A stretch of 64,000 bases of DNA, from NCBI RefSeq assembly GCF_036324505.1, contig NC_086354.1, forward strand, positions 21,514,707-21,578,706, in the 5' to 3' direction. Under the pieces are notes generated by a model. That model searched no databases, was not told the DNA's origin, and saw only the letters and a program-made list of their open reading frames with translations. Below are positions 15,149-53,600 of this stretch, one piece after another; position 1 is the stretch's first letter, and each line of letters opens with the position of its first letter. The translations under genes and the position numbers were made by a program. Origin of the DNA: Eleginops maclovinus (lineage: Eukaryota > Chordata > Actinopteri > Perciformes > Eleginopidae).

Positions 15149-18100
15149 GTAAGTCCGTTTTAAATCTAACAACGAGGAGAACATGATACTGATACATGAT
15201 TGTACTTAAGGAATACTCTGTTACACGTAAAAGTCCTGTATTTAAAATGTTGCTGAAGTAAAACTGGGAGCACACACTTGGGGCAAGCATCTAACAGATT
15301 GACATTTTTAGATCACATGTATAATCACGTTTTTAGCAATAATTAAATTCGCTTTTCTTGCAAAGTCCTGCGTATGCCATATTATTTACACTGCGTAGGC
15401 CTATGTGTGCATGTCTTTGGTATTCAACCTGTTATCAGGCACATTGACACATTACTAATTGTGCTTCTTGCAGTTTTCAAGATAAGCCATTTAATGCTAG
15501 AGTCTTTTGGCATACACTAAATATAATTACATTTAGTCCAAACACTCAATACAAATAAAAGTATGACAAGGATAATTCACTTAACCAATCAAAATGAACA
15601 ACTTTAAACATTATTAAGATATGTGCTCGTAAAACATTCCTACCAAATACCGGTTTCAGGTCAGGAATGCGTTAATATGACTTGTTGTATCAAGCTGTCT
15701 TGGCAGCATTAACTCATGAACTGTCTGTGGTATCCAGATAATGAGCAGGTTTTCTCCCTGCCCCATGGACTTGTTCATTAATTTAAACCCTTGAGGAATG
15801 ACAGGTATGCAGTGGCTCATATATCTTTGCAATGCAACACAATAGAGTGTGGTCAGATAAGAGGCTTCTATTCACTTGTGTTGAATGTGACCTTGCTCAA
15901 ATACTTGGTATAATTGCTCTTTTAGTGAATGGAGGTCCCTCAACTATTTCACTCACATGAGAAAGGTCAACAGATTAGTAAAACACAGAACATGTTATCA
16001 ACAGACTCCTGAAAAGATCAGTGGATATTATCATGTTTAAATGATTTGGTTTATATTCATTTGTGATTCACATGCACGATATTTCTCAAAGTAACTGTCC
16101 CTCACACGCATTCACACACGCCCGTTAATACTTCTTGCCCTTCAGAGACACTCCTACCCTGGCTGCACCCTATCATTATAACGTCACTTAAGTTTTTGAT
16201 TTATTGCTGACATTTTCTATTAGTCTGTAATCCAGCGGGACACAGCTGGATAGTGTTCAGTCCCCAACACTACTGTTAAAACATATGGCCTGAGGCTGCT
16301 TCGGAGAAGTCCCATCTGTTTTGGAGTAGCAACAAGCCACATTTTATAGACCGGCTTTAAAAATTCCACCCTTTTCCATGAAGAGGGCCTTTGCTGTGGT
16401 GTCTTAAATGCATGTCTTTTGGATATGTCAGCAACAGGGTATAGTTTAGAAACAAATATAGTTATGAACAGTGGTGGCATGCCTATTTTTTTCTGAACAC
16501 TCACTTGCATCAAGATGATTTTCCTCAGCAACGTTCATATTGCTCATTAAGCTCAACATTACAGATGTGATATGATCCTATCTCTATTTGTACATTACGT
16601 TGTGTCTTAGGTCGTCTTCCCTGTAGTTTGGGATGTTTGTTTATCGGCTGATGGTACATGATGTCTGTTTACTGCAGAAGTGGGTGTCAGTTTACTGCTG
16701 TTGGTTAGAAACATCATCCTGAATGACGACTGATTCCCCCCCCCCGCGCTGTATCTTGTAGAATAAGAATTTTGCGTTCTTACTTGTTTGCATCATTTGC
16801 ATCACTGAAATTCTAGTAAGCGTAGGAAGGTTGTGTTAGCTGGAATAACCACTGATGTGGGTGTGTGGGTACAGTAGCTCTTCTCTGTTGCTGCTGGCTG
16901 TTTTGAATCACGGTGGAATTTTATATCTTTTCTTGCTGACCTATTCTCGTCTCAGATACAATGAGAGAGAGCTCTCTGATCCTGCTGTGGGTCTGGATGG
17001 GAAAGCTGCTGAAATGAAAAAGAAAAGCCTCGGCCCTGGCATTTGTGGCTTGCATTTTTATTGGCTCTGGTACTTTTTATTTCTGTCGTACCACTTCAAC
17101 AAGGCAGAAAATGAAGTGTTATTGCAGAGAAAAAGGATAGTGGAGGATGAAAAGCCTTTTAAGGATGTTGCTGGGACAGAGAATGATGTCAGAAGTTGTC
17201 CAGTAGATCTACAGCTCCTCTCTAGTCTAGTGTCTGTGATGTAATGCTGACGGTACACAGCAGAATCTGGCTGTCTCATATCAAAGCTGTTTTTAGTATC
17301 TGATCTCATAAGACCTCTCCTTGGCCTTGGATTGACTTTTGTGTTTCTGCCTTGGCTTATTAAAGGCCGGTTCAGTGTATTTCCTTTCATTTTGTACCCC
17401 ATTTACTGGAACATGTTTACTGAATTGCACACATTTTTACATTTCTATATAACCCCTGTTATTACAGCTTTGTGTGGCACGTACATACATTTCAAGTTCA
17501 TGACGGCAGGCTTTTCAGTATTAAAACCAATAGTGTGAACACACCATAACGTTTGCAAATTTGCTCACTGTGAGGCACTAGTACTTAGGAGTAGTTCAAC
17601 ATCAGAGGAAAAGTTAGTCATTGTTTACCTTCCATCATTTAAAGCAGGTAAAGTTACATTTCGACACTAGTGTAACTCTGCGTCACACACAGCTGAAGTG
17701 GATGAGAAAAGGGTTGCAGCTTTAGTGGAAAACACCCATCTATTATTATTTACCCATTAATCCGCTTATCCATTACAGTTGCTGTGCGGGGTTTGCCTCT
17801 GAGTAAACTAAAGTTATGTTTACAACTCGTCTAACTCACTAAATTAGAGGTTAATCCACTTTCTTTCATAGTAGAAAAGATATTCACGACCAGCGTCTTA
17901 TCACCCAGATAGATCTTTCCCTGGAATAAAGTTAGATATGAATGCCACATTGTTTGAGGGTAAAGACCTTTAGTCATGGACCTCCTTTCCTGTTACCCTT
18001 TGTACCCTGCTGTTTTTGTTTTGGATGGCAGAAAGGTCCAGGACCTGAGCTATTCCTTGGCTAATCTCCCATAATTGGACAATCGGCCCCTATTACAGCC

Positions 18101-18490
18101 ATTACATTTGGGCCTGTTGAGCAATAGTGGCTTGTCTCGTCCATCCTGAAGCACAGTCTGCGGCTGCTAATATTGACATTTATGATTATTAATTATTCTT
18201 TTTCCTTCTTTAGGTATCCAAGGGCTTTCTATACATCTGTCAAACATGTGAAAACGCTCTCATCCTGGTGTCCATCCAGTTACAAGCAGCAAGGAACCGG
18301 ACAAGTAGGAAACATCCTGGATTTGCCAGTGTGTGTGTCGCCAGTTGAAACCTAAGTCTTCGTGCGTGACACATTTTCTCCCAGGAAACAAACTTAGTAA
18401 AGTCCCTGCTCCGCTAAAACAATCCTGTCCTCATGTCATGTGGGTACATCACAGAAAAAAACCCATATTACCCACATCATCTTTTACGCC

Positions 18491-43395
<24,905 letters not shown>

Positions 43396-44280
43396 ATCCA
43401 CACACACACACACACACGATGGAGGTGGTGGGAGGGGTGTGGTGGATACCCCTGGATGGAGAAGTGGACTGAAACATCCGACACATTTCAAGAAAAATAA
43501 TAGAAAAGAAAAATGCACTTGATTTTTATCTTTCAAGTGAACGTCTCACATGAGTTAATCAAACACACCTGTTGTAATAAAACTCTCCCAGCACCCAGGT
43601 GTGATGGAGGGGGGGGGGGGGAGTCTCCCTTTAGCACAAACAGAAAGCTTTTATCCACACAATGGACGCTCAGCGTAGAGATTATTTTTTGAAAAGGTTG
43701 TTTATATTTAATATTGTGAGATGATGTAGATTTTCGTCCTCTAAAGGTTTCTTATATTAGGTGTCTCGTATGACGAGGGGATTTGGAGATTCCTCGTGTT
43801 GTGTGAGTGTCTTGATACTTTCCTCCTGTGTTCTAGACAAATGTTTATACTAAATGTTAAAAAACATCCCATATTTTTCTGAGACAGTGGGGTGATTATA
43901 ATAACAGAATTCAAGGTGATTTATAATAATTGAGTGCCTGGAATACAACACTCACGAGATGGATTCAAAGAGGAGACGGTTTTAGTTTGATGACATACTG
44001 TAGTTGTCCTTTTTTCTGGTTAGATGCACAGTAAATGAGTCAGACTTACACCGTTCAACAGTCAAAGCAGAGCCGTCAGTTTGTAATTTGTTCATAAATC
44101 TCTCGCTGCTACTTGAGTTTATCTGATGATTTCGGCAGCTGCTCGTACAGAGAGAGCCTCCCGTAGCTCCTGATATTCAGATTTCAGAGGTGCATGTGTG
44201 AAAAAAGGACTTATGTGTACCATCAATTAAATACTGCACAGTGAAACTTATAATAAAGGTTCATTAAGATCATTTACAGT
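43396..44280 (+). other. tesk2: Probable tesk2 3' UTR
   Basis: Follows the TAA stop of tesk2. It contains a short CA run, a G-homopolymer at about 43609-43622 and an AATAAA at 44252-44257 that could end the transcript. No open frame with coding character was seen. Confidence 0.45.
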
Positions 44281-46182
44281 GTGACGGGGCTGTAAAAAGT
44301 GTCCTAAAACAGCGTCATAAAACAGATGAGGAGAGGCTTTCTGAGTCTGAGAGGTCAAAATGTCATGTCATCAGTATGAAGACTAAATGTTCTATTATTC
44401 TGTCAGCAAGAATTCAGTAAAATCACATTTGATTTAATTCCTTTTTATCTCAAAGACAAAACAGTGAATTTCCTTCCTAAAAACTCAAGAGACTTCAGGG
44501 TTTGCAGTGATTTGCAGGGCACTCACAGAATACAGCTCGGGTTGGATAAATAATATTTTAAATGAGAGTAAAAAGCCCATTAGGATGATTTCTGATGTCA
44601 AGTTTTCCCCTTTCTTGTGAGGAAATATAAGACAGAGAGCCAAGCTGAGTACTAATAGTATTTAGTATCTAAAATATGTCTTTCATCACAAAATATTAGT
44701 ACTAAATAAATGCAAATGTTTAAGTTTTCCCTCCTGAAAAGATGCTCAGTTCTAGTGGCAACATTTGACCTAAAATGAGATGTGTGTTTTTCTAATTGAA
44801 GCCCATTCACAATCTGAAGTGTAAATCTCTTATTTTGAGTTATTGTTTTATTCAATTCTTTTATTGAAACTCTCCAGTGAATATCTAAGCTACACGTCCT
44901 CGGGGTAAAGGCTCTGTTATCTCTATCCTTCAAACAGCAACCGTCCTCCTTCATGTTCTCTGCTGACCTTCAATAGGAACTAAATGCACTTGTACAGCGA
45001 TCTCCTCTGAACTACTTATCACTACTTTTCTATGCAAGCGATGTAACTTTCTATGACACTGTGTTACAGTATAAAGGATCTAATTTGATATTTATGAGAA
45101 AGCATTTTTAATGTCTTACCTTTGTATATTTGTGTAAAAAGTTTGTGTTACCTGCCTTGATGAATACAGATTGAAATGTCTTTGCTGATCGAATAACAAA
45201 AACCTCTCTGAGTTTTCTTTGTTTTTGTGTCTCGTTCGATTCTTCACTAAAACTCAAGACAGAAACATATTCATAAAAATCTTTGGTCGGACTCACAATC
45301 CAACATGTCAAACAAAGCACTCTTTTTAAACAATCCAAGCAGTGTTAATATTGCAGGTGTTAGCAAGACCAACATTAACAGAGCTTTCCTTAATTGCTCA
45401 TTTACTATAACGGTCAAATATATCATCTTACTGTAATTGAGCTTTTCTAAATAGGGAGACACACATTTAAAAAAAACACACTGGAGATTTTGCATGCGAG
45501 GCTTTGAGGAATTTTCTACAAATCAGCTATAATATTTCTTATCATTTACTGTGATTTCCTCCAGTTTTAGGCAGCTAAATCCATTTTTTACCTCCATTTT
45601 TTGCAGATATTTATGTTGGGAGGTAACGTAGTGAAGACTTAAAAACAGAAAGACATTTAGACTTAGTGTTCAGTGTGATGGATCGCACCAAACGTGTAAA
45701 GTTAAAGAGTCCAATAACAAAAAATGGACACTACTGTCTCCCTGGAGAGGTAGGAAATACCTTGAAAAACAAGAAGTGACTTCAAGTTAACCCGGGTTAT
45801 TATTGGGACCCTACAAAGACCACCAAACTCAGGGACAGTTTTATCCCCCATGCCATAAGTCTATGAACACATTAATAAAACCTGAGCTTGCACTATTTCT
45901 ACTTTTATTTTATGTCTTGTAATTGCACTGTTGAGGAACCGTCTTAAGTTTTCATACATTACAAACCCTTACACCTTTGAATCTTGAATACAGAACTACT
46001 CCAGACTAGTATCTCGTATCAAAATTCTAAAAAATATAAGACATAATATAAAACGGTTTTAAAAACAAAGCAGTGTAAAACAATAAACCCAACATTTTTT
46101 ATCTCCCAAAAAATCCCCGAGAGTTTTTTTTAAAACCATGGCAGTAACTGAACACAGGCTGTCTAAAATAACCCCTGTGAGC
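44281..46182. other. Convergent intergenic interval, tesk2 to zf2
   Basis: AT-rich. The only recognisable item is a probable LINE fragment at 45800-45990. The right end should hold the zf2 3' UTR on the minus strand. No supported gene was seen. Confidence 0.5.
45800..45990 (+). repeat. LINE 3'-end fragment
   Basis: ACCACCAAACTCAGGGACAG...TATCCCCCATGCCATAAGTC matches the conserved C-terminal coding region of fish non-LTR retroposons (readable as TKLRDSFIPHAI). It is followed by a short 3' tail ending TACACCTTTGAATCTTGAAT. It is 5'-truncated and inactive. Confidence 0.5.
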
Positions 46183-47893
46183 TCAGTGTGCCGTCTTCTG
46201 ATGCGACTTGAGGCTGGAGCGCTGTGTGAAGCACTTCCCGCACAGCGAGCACTGGAAGGGTTTCTCCCCGCTGTGCACCACGGCGTGCCGGATCAGGTTG
46301 CACTGCTTGGTGAAGCTCCGGCCGCACTGCTGGCAGCTGAAGGGCTTCTCCCCCGTGTGGCTCCTCAGGTGCTCTTTCAGCTGACTGAACCTCATGAAGC
46401 TCTTGTCGCAGTAAGTGCAGCTGAACCTCTTCTCGCCGATGCCCGTCCTCCAGGGCGTCCTCATCCTCCTCGCCAGGCTGAAACTGCTGCGGTAAGAGGA
46501 TGTTGTGCTTGGAGGCGTCAAATCCTGGTTTTGGGCCGAATCTCTTAACTGATGCTGCGATTGCTGAGGAATCAGACACTCATCCATGGTGTTAATCTGA
46601 GATGACGCATCATCTGGTTGGGCTCTCTTGCATCCGAACGTCCTGGCTCGTCTTTTCGCTCGTGCTGCACTCACTGCAGCTGAAACTGATTTCCCTACAG
46701 AGTGAATTTGAGGCCCCGTGTCTTCCAATGCAGACGGGAACACAGAGGGATTTGTCTCAAACTCCTGCTCGGCATACGAAAAGCTCGGACCCACATCGTC
46801 TCTGCACAGATTGGACGACCACAGCTGTCCGTCTCCTTCCTCTGTCTCAAATGTGTGTGCTGATTCAAGAGGAGCTGCATTATCGTTGGGTGTTTCCTCC
46901 TGTTTCACTACGAGCTCTGCCTCAGTTTGTGTGCTCAGCTGCTGCTCTGGGAAAGCGTTGTAGCCTTCAGTTACAGAAACCAGAGGTCCGGGGTCTGCTG
47001 GGTTCTCAGTGGAGGGATAACGCTCTGCGAAGCTGTCTATCTGGGAATGGGAGGCGTGGAGAAATGGAGGCTGCTCCTCTTCAGAGACTAATGCGTCGGT
47101 CTTCCACATGTCCTCCTCTCCACACTCCTCTTTGATCAGGATGTGTTTATCAGCAGGCTCCATGTCGGCACACTGCAACACCAGGCTCTACGTTACATTA
47201 ATACACACAAGTTCTGTATAAATGCAAATAAATGCTTTGTAATCATTTGGAGAAAGACCAAAGGAATGTCTCCTGGGTTAATAAATAGATCAAGACAATT
47301 ATTTTCATGCTTTTCATTATCAATTCATTGTTTAAGTCTTTCAATATACAATATATTGGCCAGACAAAACAAGCAATGCATACATAACATTTGGCTCTGG
47401 GAAACTGTGGGAGGCATTTGATCAATTCCTGAAAGAAAAAAAAGAAGCAGATTCATAAACAATAAATATAACACTTCGCATTATTTATACCTGCTGGTTT
47501 TGACTTTGAGCCTCAGCATCCCAGTCTGTGCTCTGAGTGTCTCTGTTCAACACCACTTTAACTACAGGGGAGAATCTCTCAGCTGCTGGAGGATAAAACA
47601 CTGAGGAAGAAGAATAAAAAACACATGTTAAAAACACAAACAACAGCTAACAACTTAACACCCACGTAACTATCCTCACCTTTCCTCCTGGCTCTCATCC
47701 TGGTCCTCCTCAGCTCGGCCTCCACGCCCTCACTCTTCCTCTTCAGCAGCTCGATGTCCCGCCGGCTGCGGCTCACCTCCAGCCGCAGCACCGCGCAGCT
47801 GTCCTCCACGCGCCGGTCTATCTCCGCCACCGCCGCCTGGGCCAGGACCTCCAGGACGGACAGCAGCTGGCTCTGGAAGCCGCAGTGCTCCAT
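46183..47893 (-). CDS. C2H2 zinc-finger protein with three fingers (zf2)
   Basis: Three coding exons on the minus strand: 47893-47680 (phase 1 end at AAAG|GTGAGG), 47600-47491 (acceptor CTTCCTCAG, donor CAG|GTATAA) and 47172-46183; about 437 residues. The ATG at 47893 was chosen because the protein then starts like the other members, although an in-frame ATG exists at 47956. The N-terminal module reads FQSQLLSVLEVLAQAAVAEI with a basic, Arg-rich heptad segment. The middle is acidic with candidate SUMO-type motifs (IKEE, VKQE). Three C2H2 fingers lie at about 358-380, 386-408 and 414-437, with TGEKP and SGEKP linkers. The last finger has an H-x4-H spacing and ends the protein. Probable nuclear DNA-binding regulator; target unknown. 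The small middle exon was not seen in zf1 or zf3. Confidence 0.85.
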
Positions 47894-50310
47894 GTTTTGC
47901 AGCGTCTTAGTCAAAAACAAAATTAATGTGCTCACCTGTAGATGCCTGTATGTCACTCACTTGTAGAATGAATGTGTACAAATTGCGTTATAGAGCAGTG
48001 GTGGACACACTGCAGCTTATTGTTTGTGTGTATATTTCTTATGCGGATGTTATTAGGGCGAGAGTCGCTTGTTTTTCATCCCCCTGCGGTTCGCACGGGC
48101 GGTGTCTGTCCCTCGGATTTAGTTGCACACATAATAATTAATATATCTTTACTTAAAGCGTCAGAATATACTGTTGTATGCAATCACAAAATATCGATGA
48201 TGTATTTAGCCTTTTCAACGTTTTATTGTGTGGTGATTTCCGCCACTCAGGGAAGTACTGGTAAAAGAAACGAGGTTACCGTAGTATCGTCACCTAATCG
48301 TCACTTGCTGGACTACCGTAAAGTTTGGACTAAATCCGGCACACTGTGACCTCAGCGGCTGAAATTGGAACTCGATGAATTAAGGGTACAAAATATATTT
48401 GAAACTGTCCAAGTTGCTAATTAAGAATTATCCTCTTTACCTTTTTATCGTACATTCATTTGACCTACAATAGTCCTCAAACATTAAATAAAAATCCCAC
48501 AACTTCATTGTAACGTCAATACATTGAAACTACATGTTAAACGTTATCATTATCCAATAAATGAATCTTTAAAACGATGAAGTCAGAGAGAAACATACAT
48601 GCAATGTATAACTCTACCAATTTCTAGTAATTCAGCCTTTATAATGGGCTGTTATTGTTAATAACTAATTTACTAATGACCCAAAGCTACTCAGAGAATA
48701 TCAGGACATTCTGATGTACAGTCTCAGAATAATAGACCTTTGTAATCTCCATATGAGTTATCGTCCCTCTGTTTTTAGATAAGAATAAATAAAAAAATTG
48801 TCCATAAATCAAAGACTGATTTCTCCAGGGTGGTAGCAGGCCACCTCAGAAAGTCACTCAGACAAAATCATGACACATGGCGGATCTATGAACTATTGTC
48901 CCTCTGTTTTTAGAAAATAATAAATATAAACAGGCTTTATCCAAGGCCCAGGCAACACAGACCACCAACCACAACAAAATATGTGTTATAATATCTTAAT
49001 ATACATCCTATACAACAGTATTGCAAAAATACATAGCACGCTTATGCTGAAGGAATTTCCAGGTATTTAATTTTTACTGAATGTCTTAAAAATAACTATG
49101 TCCCTTCTTCTGGATTATGCATAGGCAAATGTGTGTTCCTTAGTCATTCTTGATAAAAGCTCTCTGTACTTTGCTCTAAGGTGATTGGTATTTTATGTGT
49201 GTTCATCTTTGTGTTTGGGATATGCTTTGTGGTTGTTTGTAGTGCAAACTTGTTGTGGAACTTTGATGTAAATGGGGGTAGTTTTAGTTTGTATTGAACT
49301 AAATGAAAACTAGTTTGTTATTCTTCGGAATAGTTTGTAGTAAGTTGAAGTAATTTGGGTGTGTGTACTCGTACTTTTTGAGTCTATTTAATACTCTCCT
49401 AGATCTTGTGTTGTACTTTTGTTTACATTGGATAATATTGTCATTTAGAATTGATGCACAACAAAAAGGTTAAATCAAATGGTCTAAAATGTGTTGTATT
49501 TGTCCAATATGCACATTTACTGTCCAATTCCTTCTGTCCAAGTGAGAATCACACACAAAGGTCAGTCTAAACAATGATAATGCTGCATTTAAAGGGAAAT
49601 AGATGCATTGTACAGATACACTGAACTGATTTCCCTACTAAATCAGCAGAGGCGGAGAAACCATGGGCCACATACAGAGAGAAAGCGCAAGAGAAGGAGA
49701 CACACTCAGGAAGTTAACAGGGGAAGTATAGCGGTTTCTTGCGTCATCATTTTATGCTGCTACTTGTGTGCCGATGCAGAGTGAAGGTAGGAACACTGGC
49801 TTTTAAATGTATATCTTTCATCATGTTTCAAACTCTTTTCTAAAAGTGGACATATAGAGAATGACGATGGGGAAAAGTAGATCTGTGGCAGGTGTCAGGA
49901 AGATGGAGGGGATAGGTGTGGAGTTTGAATGTCTGAATAAGTCTATATGTTCAGTGTTTGACTTCCGCTGCAGTGAAACAAGGGGCCCACAATGGCTGTG
50001 ACATGCGGCTAAGGAGGACAAACCGGGTCTGAACTGAGCTCCACCATCAGGCTTGAGCTCAGGGTGGAGGTTTTTATGGATCCACCAGCACAGAGAGACA
50101 TTACGGTGTGATTAGAGAAACATTCAGAGGCCAACTCCACCGAATAGGAGAAGTAAAGTATCAAGGGTGTGGCCTTTCATTCGAAAAAAAATGAGAGCAT
50201 CAGGGGGAAGTGGAGAGCTACATATGCATGCTTTGGATTCAGTGCAGTTTGTTATTTTCAATTGAGCTGGTATTTGCTCAAAAACACTAATTATATTTCT
50301 ACTGTTGCAG
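47894..50310. other. Divergent intergenic interval, zf2 to arhgap30
   Basis: No supported exon. It contains a GC-rich patch at about 48055-48120 that may belong to the zf2 promoter, and a diverged 36-40 base duplication at 48757 and 48890. A possible arhgap30 5' UTR exon ends near the GTAGGA at about 49787. Confidence 0.45.
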
Positions 50311-50650
50311 GGTGGAAGTATGACCTAACACTTCAACGCATCAACTCCAATGCACCACGGCTTACAGAGGAAACACCCTGCACCCAATAACATGCACTGA
50401 AGCAAAGGAAGCAGCAGCAGCAGCAGCACGGTCAGATCTGTGAAATGTGCAGCGTCTCTGCTAAGTCAGTGTCACGTTAACCGAGTTGGACAACACATCC
50501 AGCAATCACAGACAGACCGACAGACAGACAGAGACAGACAGACGAACAGACAGACTGAAAGACAGTCAGTCAGTTAGTCAGTCTGAAGGACACAAACAGA
50601 CGAAGAGCTCGGCCGGTCTGAATGTGAACTGAAACAGCCAACAGGAAGAG
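50311..50650 (+). other. arhgap30: Probable arhgap30 5' UTR exon segment
   Basis: An acceptor CTACTGTTGCAG precedes 50311, and the sequence runs without a donor into the ATG at 50651. It contains a CAG run (about 50410-50428) and CAGACAGACAGA minisatellite-like repeats (about 50509-50590). Confidence 0.45.
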
Positions 50651-53600
50651 ATGAGGAGAGTTCGGAAAAAAGGAGGAAACAAAGAGAAGGTGTTTGGATG
50701 TGACCTGCTGGAGCACCTGACCACCTCCTGTCAAGAGAGTGAGTGAACATTATATCTGTTACCATTTCCTTTACAACACAACCTAAAAACACCATTATGT
50801 ACAAATAAATGTGCACAAACTCACCAGAAAATGTTCATCCTAATCACAATAAAGTGTCTGAACAACAACTGGTGTCAACATATGGATAGATACCTCCAAT
50901 ATTTGGTAACATACGTGCGTTACACAATGTGAATATTACAAAACCAAAAATTACATCCTCTAAATGTCCCTCTACAGTCGGTGAGAGAATCACTCAACAG
51001 GAATGATAGTTGACAACTTTGTACTAGTTATTATTCGGTCAGAACATTTATCAATGATTTGTGTCTGGTGTTGAAGTCAAAAAAATACTTTGTTATGCTT
51101 TTCTAAAAAATGTCAAATGACTTCTTTGTTAGCCTCAAACCACACAGCATCAACAGCACCAGCTGTGCATGTGAAACTCATAAGACACATATGATGTGAG
51201 CCTTATGAGGTTCTACTAGTATTTAATTCCCTTTTAGGAGTCGATATACAGGAGTGGGTCACGGTCCGTTCTGCAACTTCATTGCATAAAGAGTGGATTT
51301 TGCATTTTCAATTTCCTTTGCTAAAAAGAAATCAGAGGTACACACTCACCACGGCTATCTCATACCCAGCGCTTCTTTTATTTTACATGTCCATGATTGT
51401 TCAATCACATAGTAAAAAAAAAAGAAGAATAAATAAATATCTTGAAGTGTGAGGCTATCTTTTTTATGGCCTATGTTTCATATCAAAAAATATAATAACT
51501 ATTGTATTACCACATATGAAACAAACCAAAAAAACCATACAAGCTTAATGTTCATTCTTACGTCAACATTCACTTTGTTGCTGCACCATTCCCCACAGTT
51601 CCTCAGGTCTTGCAGTGCTGCAGTGAGTTTGTAGAGAAGCATGGCATCGTGGATGGTATCTACAGGTTGTCTGGCGTGTCGTCCAACATACAGAAACTGA
51701 GGTAACGTCTGTGTGAATGTGTGTCTCTCTGAACCTATATCAGTAAGTGTGTTTTAATCAGGTCTGTGCGCTGTGTTGGTGTACTCTAAACTGACTCTAT
51801 GTGTGCATACCACCAGGGGTGAGTTTGAGAGCGACGGGAGTCCAGATCTGAACAAGGATCTGTACCTGCAGGATATCCACTGCGTCAGCTCTCTGTGTAA
51901 AGCTTATTTCAGAGAGCTGCCCAACCCTCTGCTCACATACCAGCTGTACGACAAGTTCGCTGTGAGTAGCTCAGAAACATTTTACACCCCCACTTTTTAT
52001 GTGTTGATTAAGTGTTTTGGACATGAACAGAACTGGTAAAAAATGACCTCTCCTGCAATAAAGCATGGAATATATAAATCAGAATACCTATATTTCCCTA
52101 TGTGCCATATTTCCACCAATTACATTTGAGTGAGTTTTGTTACAGGAGGCTGTGGCTATCCAGCTGGAGGAGGAGAGGCTGGTAAAGATCACAGATGTGC
52201 TGAAAGAACTACCAGCACCGCATCACAGGTACTGTCCTCTGCTGCACTACTACATGAAAACAGTCTTTAATCTTGACTTCCATGAGCAGCAGTGACACCA
52301 AAGTGGGAACTTTGTTATTATTGTTTACGTCCAGTTTGTAGTATTTATACTTTTGGACGTCCACATCATTTAGAAAAATAGGAACATCCACATGCCTCTT
52401 TGCTTAGTGTTTGTCGACTTCCTGTATACATAGATGTCCAGGGCTCGGCCAATAGGAAGCCAGGTAGTGAAAGTATGAGTATTGGTTGTGAATTATGCCG
52501 TCTGTTTTAATACACTGAAGATCTCGGACCCCCATTAGTCCTGGAGACTCTGTACAATATGATTGTTGATGTTAAAGTAAATATCAATGTCATCAAAGAA
52601 GAAACAGATTATTTTGCTAATTGAAGGCATATTGTTAGCATAGTGTTTTTTATTTGATATAGTGTAACACTTCCCTTCCTTGCCATCAGGACTCTGCAGT
52701 TTCTGATGCGCCATCTTGTCAAAATGGCCTCGTATTGCTCAGAGACCAGCATGCACTCCAGGAACTTGGCCATCGTCTGGGCCCCTAATCTGCTCAGGTT
52801 TGATAGTAGTATAAGATTTCATAAGATCTTTATCTTCCATGCTTTCATTCCTCTTCCTTTTTCCCTTTCTTCCTTTCGATAAAATGCATTTATTCATCCT
52901 TTCATTTATCCATCTATTAAAAACAAAGATTATCTTTTCCTGTTCATATTAAGGTCGAAAGACATTGAGTCGTCCGGGTTTAACGGTACAGCGGCCTTCA
53001 TGGAGGTCAGAGTTCAGTCCATCGTCGTGGAGTTCATCCTCAATCACGTGCCTCAGCTGTTTCCTGAAGAAGGTGACACACCACTTCATTTGTTTTGGGG
53101 TGGAAACTCAGAAGTTGTGAAGCACTGTATAGCTGACTTACTCCTGCCCTATTCAGGTGTGTCGAGTGAGAGAAGGAATTCCCTCCCCTCACCGTCAGCA
53201 TTGCCCAATCAGGACGAAAGGTTTTTCAAATCAGGACCTATCCCCCACATTGGTAATATCAGTCCAGGAGGCGGTCCCATACTCATGAGACCCTACCACG
53301 CAATCATTGAAGGCACTGACAAGTGAGTAGATGCATTAATATCTTTTTTAATATGTCTGATCTGGTTAAAAGGACATGTTATACACAGATCAAAGCAGCA
53401 GGGGTACATCTTAGAGAATAAATGGTTTGCTGCCACGATTAACATGATTGACACTTTGTTGAGTAATTCAATCTCAGAAAACAGATTCTTTTTTGTGTCT
53501 CGTTCAGGAGGAAAGGATCTCTTAAAGGCAGGAAGTGGATGTCGATCTTCAACATCGGAGGACGATTCCAGGACCCACGACGGAGGCACAAGCACTCAGC

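Noticed and set aside
16855..17244. 129-codon plus-strand open frame with hydrophobic stretches
   Set aside because: It lies in the first tesk2 intron, has no recognisable family, no promoter or splice context, and AT-rich composition like the flanks.
46602..47135. 177-codon plus-strand open frame
   Set aside because: It is antisense to the zf2 finger exon, which has clear C2H2 motifs and splice signals. The opposite frame has no recognisable domain.
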